Shown here: positions 19,026 to 28,429 of the stretch, in pieces | Numbering within the stretch: position 1 is the first letter of the stretch | Layout: each line of letters opens with the position of its first letter | Notes under the pieces: model-generated | What the model was told of the DNA's origin: nothing | Databases searched by the model: none | What the model saw: only the letters and a program-made list of their open reading frames with translations | Assembly: GCA_024304985.1 (NCBI GenBank) | Contig: JAMWZC010000002.1 | Coordinates: forward strand, 1 to 64,000 | Direction of reading: 5' to 3' | DNA length: 64,000 nt | Source of the DNA: Paracoccaceae bacterium | GTDB lineage: Bacteria; Pseudomonadota; Alphaproteobacteria; Rhodobacterales; Rhodobacteraceae | Translations under genes and position numbers: made by a program

Positions 19026-20138
19026 CTAGTGCGGGAAGGGCCAAAGCCGCAATTTTTCCTTGGTCACGCGCCAGAGCTGCGCAAGGCCGTGCGGTTCCGC
19101 GATCAAAAAGATCACGATCAATGCGCCGACGATCATGAATTCCAGATGCGCGGCAAGGTCGGTGGGCCAGCCGAGGCCACCCACGAGGAAGTTCTTGAGG
19201 AACACCGGCAAGAGCACGAGGAAGGCCGCCCCTGCGAACGAGCCGAAGATCGAGCCAAGGCCGCCGATGATGACCATGAACAGCACGAGGAATGATTTCT
19301 GGATGCCGAAGGCCTCGCCCACCTCGACCGCGCCGAGGTAGATCGCAAAGAACAGGGCGCCCGAGATGCCGACGAAGAAGGACGATACGCCGAAGGCGCT
19401 CAACTTGGCGCGCAGCGGGTCCACCCCGATGATCTCGGCGGCGATGTCCATGTCACGGATCGCCATCCATTTGCGCCCGAAGGAGCCGCGGGTCAGGTTG
19501 CGTGCGATGATTGCGCAGGCGGCAAGGAAGACAAGGCAGAAAAGATACATCGCCCAGGCCGGTGCGTTGGGTCCCGAGATCGCCACGCCGAACAGGCCGC
19601 GCTCGGGGGCCGAGATCTGACCCGAGGCCGAGTAGTTGTAGAACCAGGACACGCGGTTGAACATCCAGACCAGGAAGAACTGCGCGGCCAGCGTCGCCAC
19701 GGCCAGATAGAATCCCTTGATCCTGAGCGACGGCAGGCCGAACAACAGCCCCACCAGCGCGGTCATCACGCCACCCATCAGCACGCTGAAGAAGATGTTG
19801 AATTCGGGCAGGCGGAACAGCAATTCGCCGCCCCACCAGATATCCACGCCGGTCATGAACTTGTAGCAGGAATAGGCGCCCACGGCCATGAAACCGCCGG
19901 TGCCAAGGCTGACCTGTCCGCAATAGCCGACAAGGATGTTCAACCCGATCGCCGCGATGGCATAGATCAGGAAGGGCATGAAGACCGCGTTCACCCAGTA
20001 ATCGTTCAGCACGAAGGGGATGATTGCGAAGGCGATGAACAGCACCGCGTAATAGCGGTAGCGGTCGAATTTGATCGGGAAGGTCTGGTTGTCATCCACA
20101 TAGGATGTCTTGAAGTCGCCTGCCTCACGGTAGAACAT
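19026..20138 (-). CDS. livM: LivM-type ABC transporter permease
   Basis: This 370-residue permease has about ten hydrophobic segments and the LivM signatures NILVGYCGQVSLGTGGFMAV and the cytoplasmic coupling loop GRKWMAIRDMDIAAEIIGVD. It has a longer N-terminal cytoplasmic stretch (SYVDDNQTFPIKFDRYRYY) than standard LivM. It forms the membrane channel with LivH. It starts 6 bases after the small membrane protein gene, behind AAGGGCAG. Confidence 0.93.
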   Translation of the reverse strand: MFYREAGDFKTSYVDDNQTFPIKFDRYRYYAVLFIAFAIIPFVLNDYWVNAVFMPFLIYAIAAIGLNILVGYCGQVSLGTGGFMAVGAYSCYKFMTGVDIWWGGELLFRLPEFNIFFSVLMGGVMTALVGLLFGLPSLRIKGFYLAVATLAAQFFLVWMFNRVSWFYNYSASGQISAPERGLFGVAISGPNAPAWAMYLFCLVFLAACAIIARNLTRGSFGRKWMAIRDMDIAAEIIGVDPLRAKLSAFGVSSFFVGISGALFFAIYLGAVEVGEAFGIQKSFLVLFMVIIGGLGSIFGSFAGAAFLVLLPVFLKNFLVGGLGWPTDLAAHLEFMIVGALIVIFLIAEPHGLAQLWRVTKEKLRLWPFPH

Positions 20139-20144
20139 CTGCCC

Positions 20145-20363
20145 TTACCCCTCTTCGCGGATTTTCGACATGTGGCGCACGGACGGCGTCGCATGTGACA
20201 GTTTCAGATAGGCGATGACGCCCGTGACGAAGCCCAGTCCAGCCAGAAGGCTGGCGGTGGTGATCTGCGAGGTCGTCAGGTCCCCGGCGGTCAGGGCCAG
20301 ATATCCAAAGGCCCAGAACCCCGACCAGGCGACGACATTGATGATGGCGATCAGCTTGCGCAT
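20145..20363 (-). CDS. Small two-helix membrane protein in the ABC operon
   Basis: This 72-residue protein has two hydrophobic helices (about residues 4-26 and 36-54) and a charged tail (RHMSKIREEG). I do not recognise a family. It is squeezed between livH (2-base gap) and livM (6-base gap), so it is surely co-translated with the permeases. That position suggests an accessory subunit of the transporter, but this is inference. Confidence 0.75.
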   Translation of the reverse strand: MRKLIAIINVVAWSGFWAFGYLALTAGDLTTSQITTASLLAGLGFVTGVIAYLKLSHATPSVRHMSKIREEG

Positions 20364-20365
20364 CG

Positions 20366-21352
20366 TCAGACCCTTTCGATGATCTTTTCGCCGAACAGAC
20401 CCTGCGGCCGGAACACGAGGAAGATCAGCGCCAGCACATAGGCGAACCAGTTTTCGGTGGCGCCGCCCATCATGCCGCCCAGCGTGAATTCGAACAGCTT
20501 TTCACCCACGCCGATGATCAGCCCGCCCACGATGGCACCCGGGATCGAGGTGAAGCCGCCCAGCATCAGCACGGGCAACGCCTTGAGCGCCATCAGCGAG
20601 AGCGAGAATTGCACCCCTGATTTCGCGCCCCACATGATGCCTGCGACTAGCGCCACGAAGCCCGCGATGGACCAGACGAGGATCCAGATGAAGTTCAGCG
20701 AGATTCCCACGGACAAAGCGGCCTGATGGTCATCGGCCACCGCACGCAGAGCGCGACCCTGCTTGGAATACTGGCTGTAGAGCGTGAGCGTGACCACGAG
20801 GATCAGCGCCACGATCGAGGCCACGATATCGAGATTGTCGATGAAGAAGCCGTAGCCGAAAAGGTTGAACGTCACTTCATCCAGCGTGGCGTTCATGCCT
20901 TGCGGCAGGCCGACATCCAGCGTCTTGAGCTGACCGCCCCACATCAGATCGCTGAGACCTTCAAGGAAATAGGCCAGACCGATGGTCGCCATGAACAGGA
21001 TGATCGGTTCCTGATTGACCAGATGCTTGAACACGAAGCGGTTCACGGCCCAGGCCAGGAAAACCATGACCCCCATGGTCAGCAGGATCCCCAGAAGGGC
21101 CGGAATGTGCCAGCCGAAATGATGCACATTGGTGCCGAAGATCGCGTTGATCAGGTGGCTGAAGGGCACCTGACCGTCCATGATCCCCACCAGCGTGGCG
21201 GCGGCGAAGAGGGCCATCACGCCCTGAGAATAGTTGAAGATGCCGCTGGCCTTGTAGATCAGCACGAAACCCAGCGCCACCAGCGCATAGAGAACCCCGG
21301 CCATCAGGCCGTTCAGGATCACTTCCAGCGCGAAGAAAAGTTGTTCAGGCAT
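20366..21352 (-). CDS. livH: LivH-type ABC transporter permease
   Basis: This 328-residue permease has eight or nine hydrophobic segments. LivH features are the GVLYALVALGFVLIYKASGI opening and the coupling loop GRALRAVADDHQAALSVGI. The ATG at 21352 stands 8 bases after AGGGAG; a GTG three codons upstream overlaps that site and is less likely. It is the first permease after livG. Confidence 0.93.
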   Translation of the reverse strand: MPEQLFFALEVILNGLMAGVLYALVALGFVLIYKASGIFNYSQGVMALFAAATLVGIMDGQVPFSHLINAIFGTNVHHFGWHIPALLGILLTMGVMVFLAWAVNRFVFKHLVNQEPIILFMATIGLAYFLEGLSDLMWGGQLKTLDVGLPQGMNATLDEVTFNLFGYGFFIDNLDIVASIVALILVVTLTLYSQYSKQGRALRAVADDHQAALSVGISLNFIWILVWSIAGFVALVAGIMWGAKSGVQFSLSLMALKALPVLMLGGFTSIPGAIVGGLIIGVGEKLFEFTLGGMMGGATENWFAYVLALIFLVFRPQGLFGEKIIERV

Positions 21353-21408
21353 GGGGCACACTCCCTGCGAAACCGTGGATCGTGGTGACGGGTTTGGTCG
21401 TAAGGGGC

Positions 21409-22230
21409 TCAGTCATGGGCCACCCCCAGATAGGCATCGATCACCGCCTGATTGTTGCGCACCTCGTCGGGTGTGCCATCGCCGATCTTCTTGCCGTAAT
21501 CCATCACGACGACGCGGTCGGACAGGTCCATCACCACGCCCATATCGTGTTCGATCAGCGCGATGGTGGTGCCGAATTCGTCATTCACATCAAGGATGAA
21601 GCGGGACATGTCCTCTTTCTCCTCGACGTTCATCCCTGCCATGGGTTCGTCCAGCAGCAGAAGCTTGGGCTCGGCGGCCAAGGCGCGCGCCAGTTCGACG
21701 CGCTTCTTGAGACCGTAGGGCAGACGCGCCACGGGGGTCTTGCGGATCGCCTGAATTTCCAGAAAGTCGATGATCTTTTCCACAACTTCGCGGTTCTCGA
21801 CCTCTTCCTTCTCGGCGGCGCCTTTCCAGATCGCCTGCGCGACCATGCCCGTTTTCATATGCGTCAGACGGCCGGTCATCACGTTGTCCAGAACGCTCAT
21901 CCCTTCGAACAGGGCGATGTTCTGAAAGGTGCGGGCGATTCCCTGCTGGGCCACCTGATAGGGTTTCATCGGCGGGCGCTTTGCACCGCGAAACCAGACC
22001 TCGCCTTCCTGCGGGACGTAGAAGCCCGAGATCACGTTCAGCATCGAGGATTTGCCCGCACCGTTCGGGCCGATGATCGCGCGGATCTCGCCTTCGCGGA
22101 TATCGAAGCTGATATCGGTGATCGCCTTCACGCCACCAAAACGCAGCGTGATGTTCTTCATCTCCATCAACACGCCACCGATCTGGCGGCCGTCAGCGGT
22201 GGTGTAACCTTCCGTGCTCATCTGGTTCAT
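21409..22230 (-). CDS. livG: LivG-type ABC transporter ATPase
   Basis: This 273-residue ATPase has Walker A GPNGAGKSS, Walker B LLLLDEPMAGMN and the switch LIEHDMGVV. The LSGG-type signature is changed to LPYGLKKRVELARAL, a variant seen in LivG-like proteins of acid importers. It opens with an unusual N-terminal STEGYTTADGRQIGGVLMEM segment. Its ATG overlaps the upstream ligase stop by 4 bases (ATGA), so ligase and transporter are translationally coupled. Confidence 0.92.
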   Translation of the reverse strand: MNQMSTEGYTTADGRQIGGVLMEMKNITLRFGGVKAITDISFDIREGEIRAIIGPNGAGKSSMLNVISGFYVPQEGEVWFRGAKRPPMKPYQVAQQGIARTFQNIALFEGMSVLDNVMTGRLTHMKTGMVAQAIWKGAAEKEEVENREVVEKIIDFLEIQAIRKTPVARLPYGLKKRVELARALAAEPKLLLLDEPMAGMNVEEKEDMSRFILDVNDEFGTTIALIEHDMGVVMDLSDRVVVMDYGKKIGDGTPDEVRNNQAVIDAYLGVAHD

Positions 22231-24200
22231 TCTGCTGCCATCTTCTGCGTGGTGTCCGGTTGCACCGCTGCGTCGCGGATTTCGAGCGTCGCGCTGATGT
22301 ATCCCTTGCGCCCGTCCTCATAGGTGACTTCGGTACGGGTGCTGATCCGCTCTGATCCGTCATACAGCGCGGTGATCAGATCGTTATACTTGTCCTCGAC
22401 GATCCGGCGGCGGACCTTGCGGGTGCGGGTCATTTCGCCGTCATCGGCGTCCAGTTCCTTGTGCAGGATCAGGAAGCGGTGGATCTGACAGCCCGACAGG
22501 ATCGGATCTTCGGCCACCGAGCGGTTGACCTCCTCGACATGGCACTGGATCTGATCCAGCACCTTCGGGTGACCGGCCAGTTCCTGATAGGAGGAATAGC
22601 CGATGTTGTTCCGTTCGGCCCAGTTGCCTACGGCGCTGAGGTCGATGTTGATGAAGGCCATGCAACGATCGCGGCCATTGCCGAAGACCACGGCTTCAAG
22701 GATGTTGGGATAGAACTTCAGCTTGTTCTCGACGTATTTGGGCGCAAACAGGCGGCCATCGGCCATCTTGCCCACGTCCTTGGCGCGGTCGATGATCCGC
22801 AGATGCCCTGAACTTTCTTCGATGAAGCCCGCATCGCCCGTGGCGACCCAGCCTTCGGCATCCTTGGTATCGGCGGTGCTTTCGGGGTTCTTGTAGTAAC
22901 ATTCGAAAACGCCGGGGCTGCGGTAGTAAACCTCGCCATTGTCGCCGATCTTCAGCTCGACCCCCGGTGCTGGCACACCCACGGTATCCGAGCGCACCTC
23001 GCCATCGGGCTGCATGGTGATGAACACCGTGGCTTCGGTCTGGCCGTAAAGCTGCTTCAGGTTGATGCCAAGGCTGCGGTAGAAATCGAAGATCTCGGGG
23101 CCGATCGCCTCACCGGCGGTATAGCCGATGCGGACACGACTGAACCCGAGCGTGTTCTTGAGCGGGCCATAGACCAGGATGTTGCCCAAGGCATATTTCA
23201 GACGGTCCATGAACCCGACGGGCTTGCCGTCCAGAATCGACGGGCCCACCTTGCGGGCATGGGCCATGAAGGTGTCGAACAGCCATTTCTTCATGCGGCT
23301 GGCGTCTTCCATCCGGATCATGACGCTGGTCAACTGGGTTTCGAACACGCGAGGCGGGGCGAAGTAGTAGGTCGGCCCGATTTCGCGCAGGTCGGTCATC
23401 ATGGTTTCGGCGCTTTCGGGGCAATTCACGCAGAAGCCCGTCCAATAGGCCTGCCCGACCGAGAAGATGAAATCGCCCACCCACGCCATCGGCAGATAGG
23501 CCAGAATTTCCTCGCCCGGCCCGAGATTGTCGAACTCGGAAGAGTTCTGAGCGCTTTCGATGATGTTGCGATTGCTGAGGACCACGCCCTTGGGTTTGCC
23601 CGTGGTGCCCGAGGTGTAGAGCATCACGCAGGTCGAGGTCAGGTCCAGCTTGGCGCGGCGCCGCTCGAGTTCGGGCGTCAATTCATCGCGCGCGGCATGG
23701 CCTTGTTCCTGCACATGTCTGAAGTCATGCAGGTGGGAGTGGTCGTATTTCCGCAATCCGCGGGGATCGAGATAGATCATATGTTCGAACTGGTGCAGGC
23801 GATCCTGAATCTCGATCACCTTGTCGACCTGTTCCTGATCTTCGGCGATCACGAAGCGCGCGCCGCAATGGTCCAGCACATAGGCCATCTCTTCGGCGGC
23901 CGAGTCCTGATAGAGCGGCACGGGAACCGCGCCCACGGATTGCGCCGCGACCATCGACCAATACAGTTGTGGCCGGTTGCTGCCGATGATGGCGATGAAA
24001 TCACCCTCATTGACACCAAGGTTGATCAGGCCGCGGGCCAGATTGTTCACTTCGCGTTGAACATCCTTCCACGTCCATGTCTGCCAGATGCCGAATTCCT
24101 TTTCACGGTAAGCGGGCTTGTCCGCGAACCGTTGGGCGTTGCGCTGCAACAGCGCCGGTATGGACGTGTGTCCACCGGTCGCCTGTGACGACTGTGCCAA
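22227..24200 (-). CDS. AMP-dependent acyl-CoA synthetase
   Basis: This 657-residue enzyme resembles long-chain fatty acid-CoA ligases. It carries the AMP-binding P-loop (LYTSGTTGKPKGVVLS), YTAGEAIGPEIFDFY, QLYGQTEATVFI and the hinge IDRAKDVGKMADGRLF. It converts a carboxylic acid, ATP and CoA to an acyl-CoA. I chose the TTG start at 24200 because a strong GGGAGGA sits 6 bases before it, and residues upstream of it look non-coding. It heads the import operon. Confidence 0.88.
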   Translation of the reverse strand: MAQSSQATGGHTSIPALLQRNAQRFADKPAYREKEFGIWQTWTWKDVQREVNNLARGLINLGVNEGDFIAIIGSNRPQLYWSMVAAQSVGAVPVPLYQDSAAEEMAYVLDHCGARFVIAEDQEQVDKVIEIQDRLHQFEHMIYLDPRGLRKYDHSHLHDFRHVQEQGHAARDELTPELERRRAKLDLTSTCVMLYTSGTTGKPKGVVLSNRNIIESAQNSSEFDNLGPGEEILAYLPMAWVGDFIFSVGQAYWTGFCVNCPESAETMMTDLREIGPTYYFAPPRVFETQLTSVMIRMEDASRMKKWLFDTFMAHARKVGPSILDGKPVGFMDRLKYALGNILVYGPLKNTLGFSRVRIGYTAGEAIGPEIFDFYRSLGINLKQLYGQTEATVFITMQPDGEVRSDTVGVPAPGVELKIGDNGEVYYRSPGVFECYYKNPESTADTKDAEGWVATGDAGFIEESSGHLRIIDRAKDVGKMADGRLFAPKYVENKLKFYPNILEAVVFGNGRDRCMAFINIDLSAVGNWAERNNIGYSSYQELAGHPKVLDQIQCHVEEVNRSVAEDPILSGCQIHRFLILHKELDADDGEMTRTRKVRRRIVEDKYNDLITALYDGSERISTRTEVTYEDGRKGYISATLEIRDAAVQPDTTQKMAAE

Positions 24201-24325
24201 ATCTATTCCTCCCTTGTGCCCGTTCTCCCTCCGGGCCGGTGACCACCTTGAGCGGCGATTCTTTACCGATCTTTGATGGTGCACCCCTTACGCTCTACGT
24301 CAACTTTTTCCTGATGATTTCCCAA

Positions 24326-24342
24326 TTGTTACGAATTGTAAC
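24326..24342. promoter_or_regulatory. Candidate response-regulator site between the ligase operon and the kinase
   Basis: TTGTTAC (24326-24332) and TTGTAAC (24336-24342) are direct repeats spaced 10 bases, the geometry bound by OmpR-type dimers. The same bases also form the inverted repeat TGTTAC-GAATT-GTAACA. On the ligase side a -35-like TTGACG lies at 24303-24298, which would put the site in an activating position. Confidence 0.5.
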
Positions 24343-24416
24343 AGGACGATTCGCGGCCCTTGGCCCTAGGCGGGCGCGTCGCAGGGTGTTAGCCATGTCC
24401 CACCAGAGGGATGATC

Positions 24417-26339
24417 ATGAGCACGGGACAGATTGATACATCGGCAATGACCATGGCCGGGCTGAACCTGATCCAGCAGGCCCTGTCGATCTATGACAGC
24501 GATTTGCGGCTTGTGGTCTGCAACCGCCCCTTCCGCGAGATGTTCGGCCTGCCTCCGGAACTGACCACGCCGGGGGCCGCCTTCGAGGACACGATCCGCT
24601 TTCTGGCCAGCCGGGGTGAATATGGGCCGGTCGAGGATCTGGACGCTGCGGTGCAGATGCGTGTCGAACAGGCCCGCGCCTTTGAGCCGCATTACATGGA
24701 GCGCCTGCGCCCGGACGGCCGCAGCATCAGCGTCGAAGGCTCGCCCCTGCCGCAGGGGGGCTGGGTGACGGTCTACACCGATATCACCCGCACCAAGCAG
24801 CAGGAGGCGTTGCTGCGCGCCCGGTCGGCCGAGTTGAGTGACAAGGTGCTGTCCTATGCCGAGGAACTGAGCGCGACCAACCGCAAGCTGGAGGCGACGG
24901 TCACGGCACTGGAGGAGGCCAAGCGCCAGCTGACCGAAACCGAAGCGCGCACCCGTCTGACGACCGAGATGATGCCGGCCCATATTTCGCATGTGGGACG
25001 TGACCGGTGCTATACGTTTTCGAACCGCAAGCTGGGGGTGGTGATGCCGGGGCGTCCGGCAAATATCCTTGGTCTGCCGATCCGCACCGCCTTGGGCGAG
25101 TCTGCCTATGCCGCGATCCAGCCGCATCTGGATGCCGCCTTCTTCGGCACGCCCTCGGTTTTTGAGTTCAACGACGAGGAAAGCTCGCGCCGTATCCGCG
25201 CGGCCTTTACCCCGGATCGTGCCCCGGATGGGCAGATCAACGGGGTCTATATCCTGTCGATGGACGTGACCGAGGAAACGCAGGCCCGCAGCGCCCTGCA
25301 ACAGACACGGCGGCGGGAGATGGCGGCGCAACTGACCAGCGGGATGGCGCATGATTTTTCGAACCTGCTGACCATCATCCTTGGCAGCCAGTCGCGTCTG
25401 CAACGGATGAGCCTGCCGCCTGATGCGCGCGATCTGGTGACGGCAACACTATCCGCAGCCCATCGCGGCGGCGCGCTGCTGAACCGGATCGCCGATATCA
25501 CCGGCGCGCGGGAATGGCACCCCGCACCGGCCGATCTGCGCGCGGTGCTGGCTGATCTTGACACGCTGGCCGCCCCTGCGCTGCCGCCGGGGATCACCCT
25601 GACCATCCGCAATGACATCGCCCATGACGCGCTGATGCTGGATACCGGCATGTTGCAGGATTCGCTTCTGAACCTGATCCTGAACGCGCGCGACGCTTGT
25701 GGCGCGGCGGGTGAGATCATGCTGGATGTCACGGCGCTGCAGGATACATGGGCCGAGTTCACTGTCAGCGACACCGGCCCCGGATTTTCCGAGGCGGCGC
25801 TGGAACATGCCTTGGAGCCCTTCTTCACCACCAAGGGCGGCGAAGGCACGGGTCTGGGGCTGGCCATGGTCTATGACATGGTCAAGCTGGCCGGAGGCCG
25901 TGTCTGGATCGGCAATACCGAGAGCGGTGGACAGGTTCGGCTGCGCTTGCCGCTGCGCCCCTCGGCCCTTCCGCTGGTGCCGGGGCTGGTGCTGCTGGTC
26001 GAGGACAGCCCCGACCTGCGCGCGGGCATCCGCGAGATGCTGCGCGATCAGGGGCATGCGGTGATCGAGGCCGCGACCGTGGAGGAAGCACTGGCCCTGT
26101 TGGCGCAACTGCCTGATATTTCGCTGATCCTGTCGGATATCACGCTGGAAGGGGATGCCACCGGACTGGACCTTCTGGGCCGTCTGCCCGAGGGGCATCC
26201 ACCTTGCCTGCTGATGACCTCCTTGCCGCCCGATCATCCCTGTCATGTCGCCGCGAGCGCGCAGGTTCCGGTGCTGACCAAGCCCTTCACAGCCACAGGC
26301 CTGCATGCCTTTCTGCAAAGGGGGGCTACGCCGGAATGA
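24417..26339 (+). CDS. Hybrid sensor histidine kinase with PAS domains and a C-terminal receiver
   Basis: This 640-residue cytoplasmic kinase has no membrane segment. In order there are a PAS_7-type domain (NLIQQALSIYDSDLRLVVCN, about 10-130), a coiled coil, a second PAS domain (about 180-290), a dimerisation and phosphorylation helix with GMAHDFSNLL (phospho-His), an ATPase with LNLILNARDA, DTGPGF and GTGLGLAMV, and a receiver (VLLVEDSPDLR, LILSDITLEG, LTKPF). It resembles soluble kinases of the NahK/ErcS type that signal carbon-source status. I chose the ATG at 24417, 6 bases after AGAGGG. It overlaps the regulator gene by 4 bases. Confidence 0.9.
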   Translation: MSTGQIDTSAMTMAGLNLIQQALSIYDSDLRLVVCNRPFREMFGLPPELTTPGAAFEDTIRFLASRGEYGPVEDLDAAVQMRVEQARAFEPHYMERLRPDGRSISVEGSPLPQGGWVTVYTDITRTKQQEALLRARSAELSDKVLSYAEELSATNRKLEATVTALEEAKRQLTETEARTRLTTEMMPAHISHVGRDRCYTFSNRKLGVVMPGRPANILGLPIRTALGESAYAAIQPHLDAAFFGTPSVFEFNDEESSRRIRAAFTPDRAPDGQINGVYILSMDVTEETQARSALQQTRRREMAAQLTSGMAHDFSNLLTIILGSQSRLQRMSLPPDARDLVTATLSAAHRGGALLNRIADITGAREWHPAPADLRAVLADLDTLAAPALPPGITLTIRNDIAHDALMLDTGMLQDSLLNLILNARDACGAAGEIMLDVTALQDTWAEFTVSDTGPGFSEAALEHALEPFFTTKGGEGTGLGLAMVYDMVKLAGGRVWIGNTESGGQVRLRLPLRPSALPLVPGLVLLVEDSPDLRAGIREMLRDQGHAVIEAATVEEALALLAQLPDISLILSDITLEGDATGLDLLGRLPEGHPPCLLMTSLPPDHPCHVAASAQVPVLTKPFTATGLHAFLQRGATPE

Positions 26340-27040
26340 CCGCGCCTCTTGTCACGATTCTGGACGATGAACCGGCGATCCGGAACATGCTGGCCCATGC
26401 GCTGACCGAGGCCGGGTTCCGCACGATGAGTTTTGGGCGCGCCACGGAGTTCGAGGCGGCATTGAAAACCGCGACGCCGGATATCTGTCTGGTCGATCTG
26501 TCCCTGCCTGACCGGGACGGGCTGACGCTGGTGCATCGGCTGGCGCTGGAACAGGGGGCGGTTGTCATCATCATCTCGGGACGCGCGCAGGTGCAGGATC
26601 GCGTGACGGGGCTGGAACTGGGGGCAGATGACTACATCATCAAACCCTTCGATCCTGCCGAGGTCGTGGCCCGTATCCGCGCCCGCCTGCGCCGCGGGCA
26701 GGTCACGACCCAGACCGGCCAGACCGCGCGCTTCAACGGCTGGACCGCGCATTTCGACAGCTACACGCTCAGGGATGAGAGTGGAGCCGAGACACCCTTT
26801 TCCCATGCCGAGGGCGAGGTGCTGCGCCTGTTTCTGGAGCGGCCCAAGCGCTTGATCTCACGCGCGATGATGCAGGAAATTCTGGGCGGGGCGGCAGGCG
26901 ACAGTTTCGACCGGGCGATGGATGTGCGCATCTCTAGGCTGCGCACCAAGCTGCGCGAGGACCCCAAGAACCCGCGCCTGATCAAGACGATCTATGGCGC
27001 GGGCTATATCTTTGTGGGTGATGTGGTCTGGACCGGATAG
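26336..27040 (+). CDS. OmpR-family response regulator
   Basis: This 234-residue regulator has a receiver (DDEPAIR acid pocket, phospho-Asp in CLVDLSLPDRDG, the lysine in IIKPFDP) and a winged-helix DNA-binding domain (DSFDRAMDVRISRLRTKLRE, IYGAGYIFVGDV). It is translationally coupled to the hybrid kinase through an ATGA overlap. The pair diverges from the ligase-ABC operon, so that operon is the likely target, possibly through the repeats at 24326-24342. Confidence 0.92.
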   Translation: MTAPLVTILDDEPAIRNMLAHALTEAGFRTMSFGRATEFEAALKTATPDICLVDLSLPDRDGLTLVHRLALEQGAVVIIISGRAQVQDRVTGLELGADDYIIKPFDPAEVVARIRARLRRGQVTTQTGQTARFNGWTAHFDSYTLRDESGAETPFSHAEGEVLRLFLERPKRLISRAMMQEILGGAAGDSFDRAMDVRISRLRTKLREDPKNPRLIKTIYGAGYIFVGDVVWTG

Positions 27041-27067
27041 GTCAGGACCGGGGTTCCACCCCGGACC

Positions 27068-27092
27068 CCGGGATATTTCCGGCAAGAAGAAG
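27068..27092 (+). repeat. 25-bp 3'-end element, copy 2
   Basis: It reads CCGGGATATTTCCGGCAAG followed by AAGAAG. It lies between convergent genes and ends 2 bases before the stop codon of the 27095-28300 gene. Confidence 0.75.
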
Positions 27093-27094
27093 CT

Positions 27095-28300
27095 TCAGCG
27101 GGTCTTTGCCAGATCGGGGAGCGCGGCAGCCATGACGTGAAGCCCGGTCAGCAAGTCGTCTTCTGCTGTATCTTCGGCGAAGGCGTGGCTGATCCCATTG
27201 ATGGACGGCACGAACATCATCGCGGCGGGCATCAGGGCCGCGACATTGGTTGCGTCGTGCAACGCGCCGGATTGCATCTCGCGCCAGCGGCCGGGAACGT
27301 GGGATTCAGCGGATTTGCCCAATGCGGCGCGGAAGGACGGGTCCATCGCCACGGGTTCCAGCCCCAGCATGTCCGAGAAGGACAGGCTCATGCCATGGGC
27401 GGCGGCGATTTCGGCAACGGTGTCGCGGATCACATCCTCCATCCGCTTGAGGCGCGCCGTGTCGCCGTCGCGCCATTGCATCGAGAATTCCACCCGCCCC
27501 GGCACGATGGAATGGGCCCCGGGATGCAGGCTGACATGACCGATGGTCCAGACGGACTGCGGTGTCACGATGTTGCGCAGACGGTCGTTCAGCGCGGCGT
27601 TGAAGGCCGAGAGTGCCTGAAACGCGTCGCGGCGGCGGTGCATAGGTGTGGTGCCCGCGTGGTTCTGCTCGCCCTCCATCGTGATGGTCATGTCGCGGAT
27701 GCCGACGATGTCGGTGACCACCCCGACGGCCTGCCCGGATTCATGAAGCCACGGCCCCTGTTCGATGTGACATTCGACAAAGCCGGTGAAGCGTTTGGGG
27801 TCGATGGGTTCGCCCGTCAGATGCGCCATCGCGGCCCGCGCCGCCGCAAAGGTGACGCCTGCGCTGTCGGTCAGGGTATCGGCACGCGCCAGCGGAAGTT
27901 GCCCCGCCCAGATCGCGCTGCCGGTGGTGACACCGAAGCGGCCTTCTTCGTCCTGGAAATTGGCGACCGAGACAGGCGGGCCGCCAGCCTCCTGCGTGGA
28001 ACGGGCGATTTCGAGGGCGATGACGACACCCAGCGCCCCGTCGAGCCACCCGCCTTCGGGTTGGCTGTCGCTATGCGATCCCATCAGAAGGGAACGTCCG
28101 GGGGCAAGACCGAAGAGGTTTCCCACCGCATCGAAGCGCGGCTCCAGCCCTGCGTCGCGCATCCGCCCTGCCAGCCATTCGCGCGCAGCGATATCGGCTG
28201 CGGAATAGGCCGGGCGGACCACGCCCTTTCCGATTCCTGATGCCCCGAACTGCCGCAGATCATGCAGATCCTTGAGAAACCTTTCGCCATTCACCTGCAT
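27095..28300 (-). CDS. Zn-dependent amidase of the N-carbamoylase/allantoate amidohydrolase family
   Basis: This 401-residue enzyme belongs to the M20-like hydantoinase/carbamoylase family. Metal-site motifs are [30 protein letters not shown] and VECHIEQGP; the dimer-interface substrate residues lie around [11 protein letters not shown]. Family members hydrolyse N-carbamoyl amino acids, beta-ureidopropionate or allantoate. Urate oxidase PuuD is encoded 14 kb away, which would fit purine nitrogen use, but nothing adjacent settles the substrate. Confidence 0.88.
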   Translation of the reverse strand: MQVNGERFLKDLHDLRQFGASGIGKGVVRPAYSAADIAAREWLAGRMRDAGLEPRFDAVGNLFGLAPGRSLLMGSHSDSQPEGGWLDGALGVVIALEIARSTQEAGGPPVSVANFQDEEGRFGVTTGSAIWAGQLPLARADTLTDSAGVTFAAARAAMAHLTGEPIDPKRFTGFVECHIEQGPWLHESGQAVGVVTDIVGIRDMTITMEGEQNHAGTTPMHRRRDAFQALSAFNAALNDRLRNIVTPQSVWTIGHVSLHPGAHSIVPGRVEFSMQWRDGDTARLKRMEDVIRDTVAEIAAAHGMSLSFSDMLGLEPVAMDPSFRAALGKSAESHVPGRWREMQSGALHDATNVAALMPAAMMFVPSINGISHAFAEDTAEDDLLTGLHVMAAALPDLAKTR

Positions 28301-28429
28301 CCGACGCCCTTTCCTGTCTGTCGGCTGTTACACAATCTTCATCCGCCGGGGATGTCCAGTGCGCGGCTTGGCGGTTGCGCTGCCGCCGGTGCTGGCCTAG
28401 GTCTGCGGCGCAGTCAGATGGAGAGGCGG

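Noticed and set aside
15662-19295. Two very long + strand frames (15662-17686 and 17499-19295)
   Set aside because: Shadows of the PaaK-like, livF, binding-protein and livM genes; no plausible domains.
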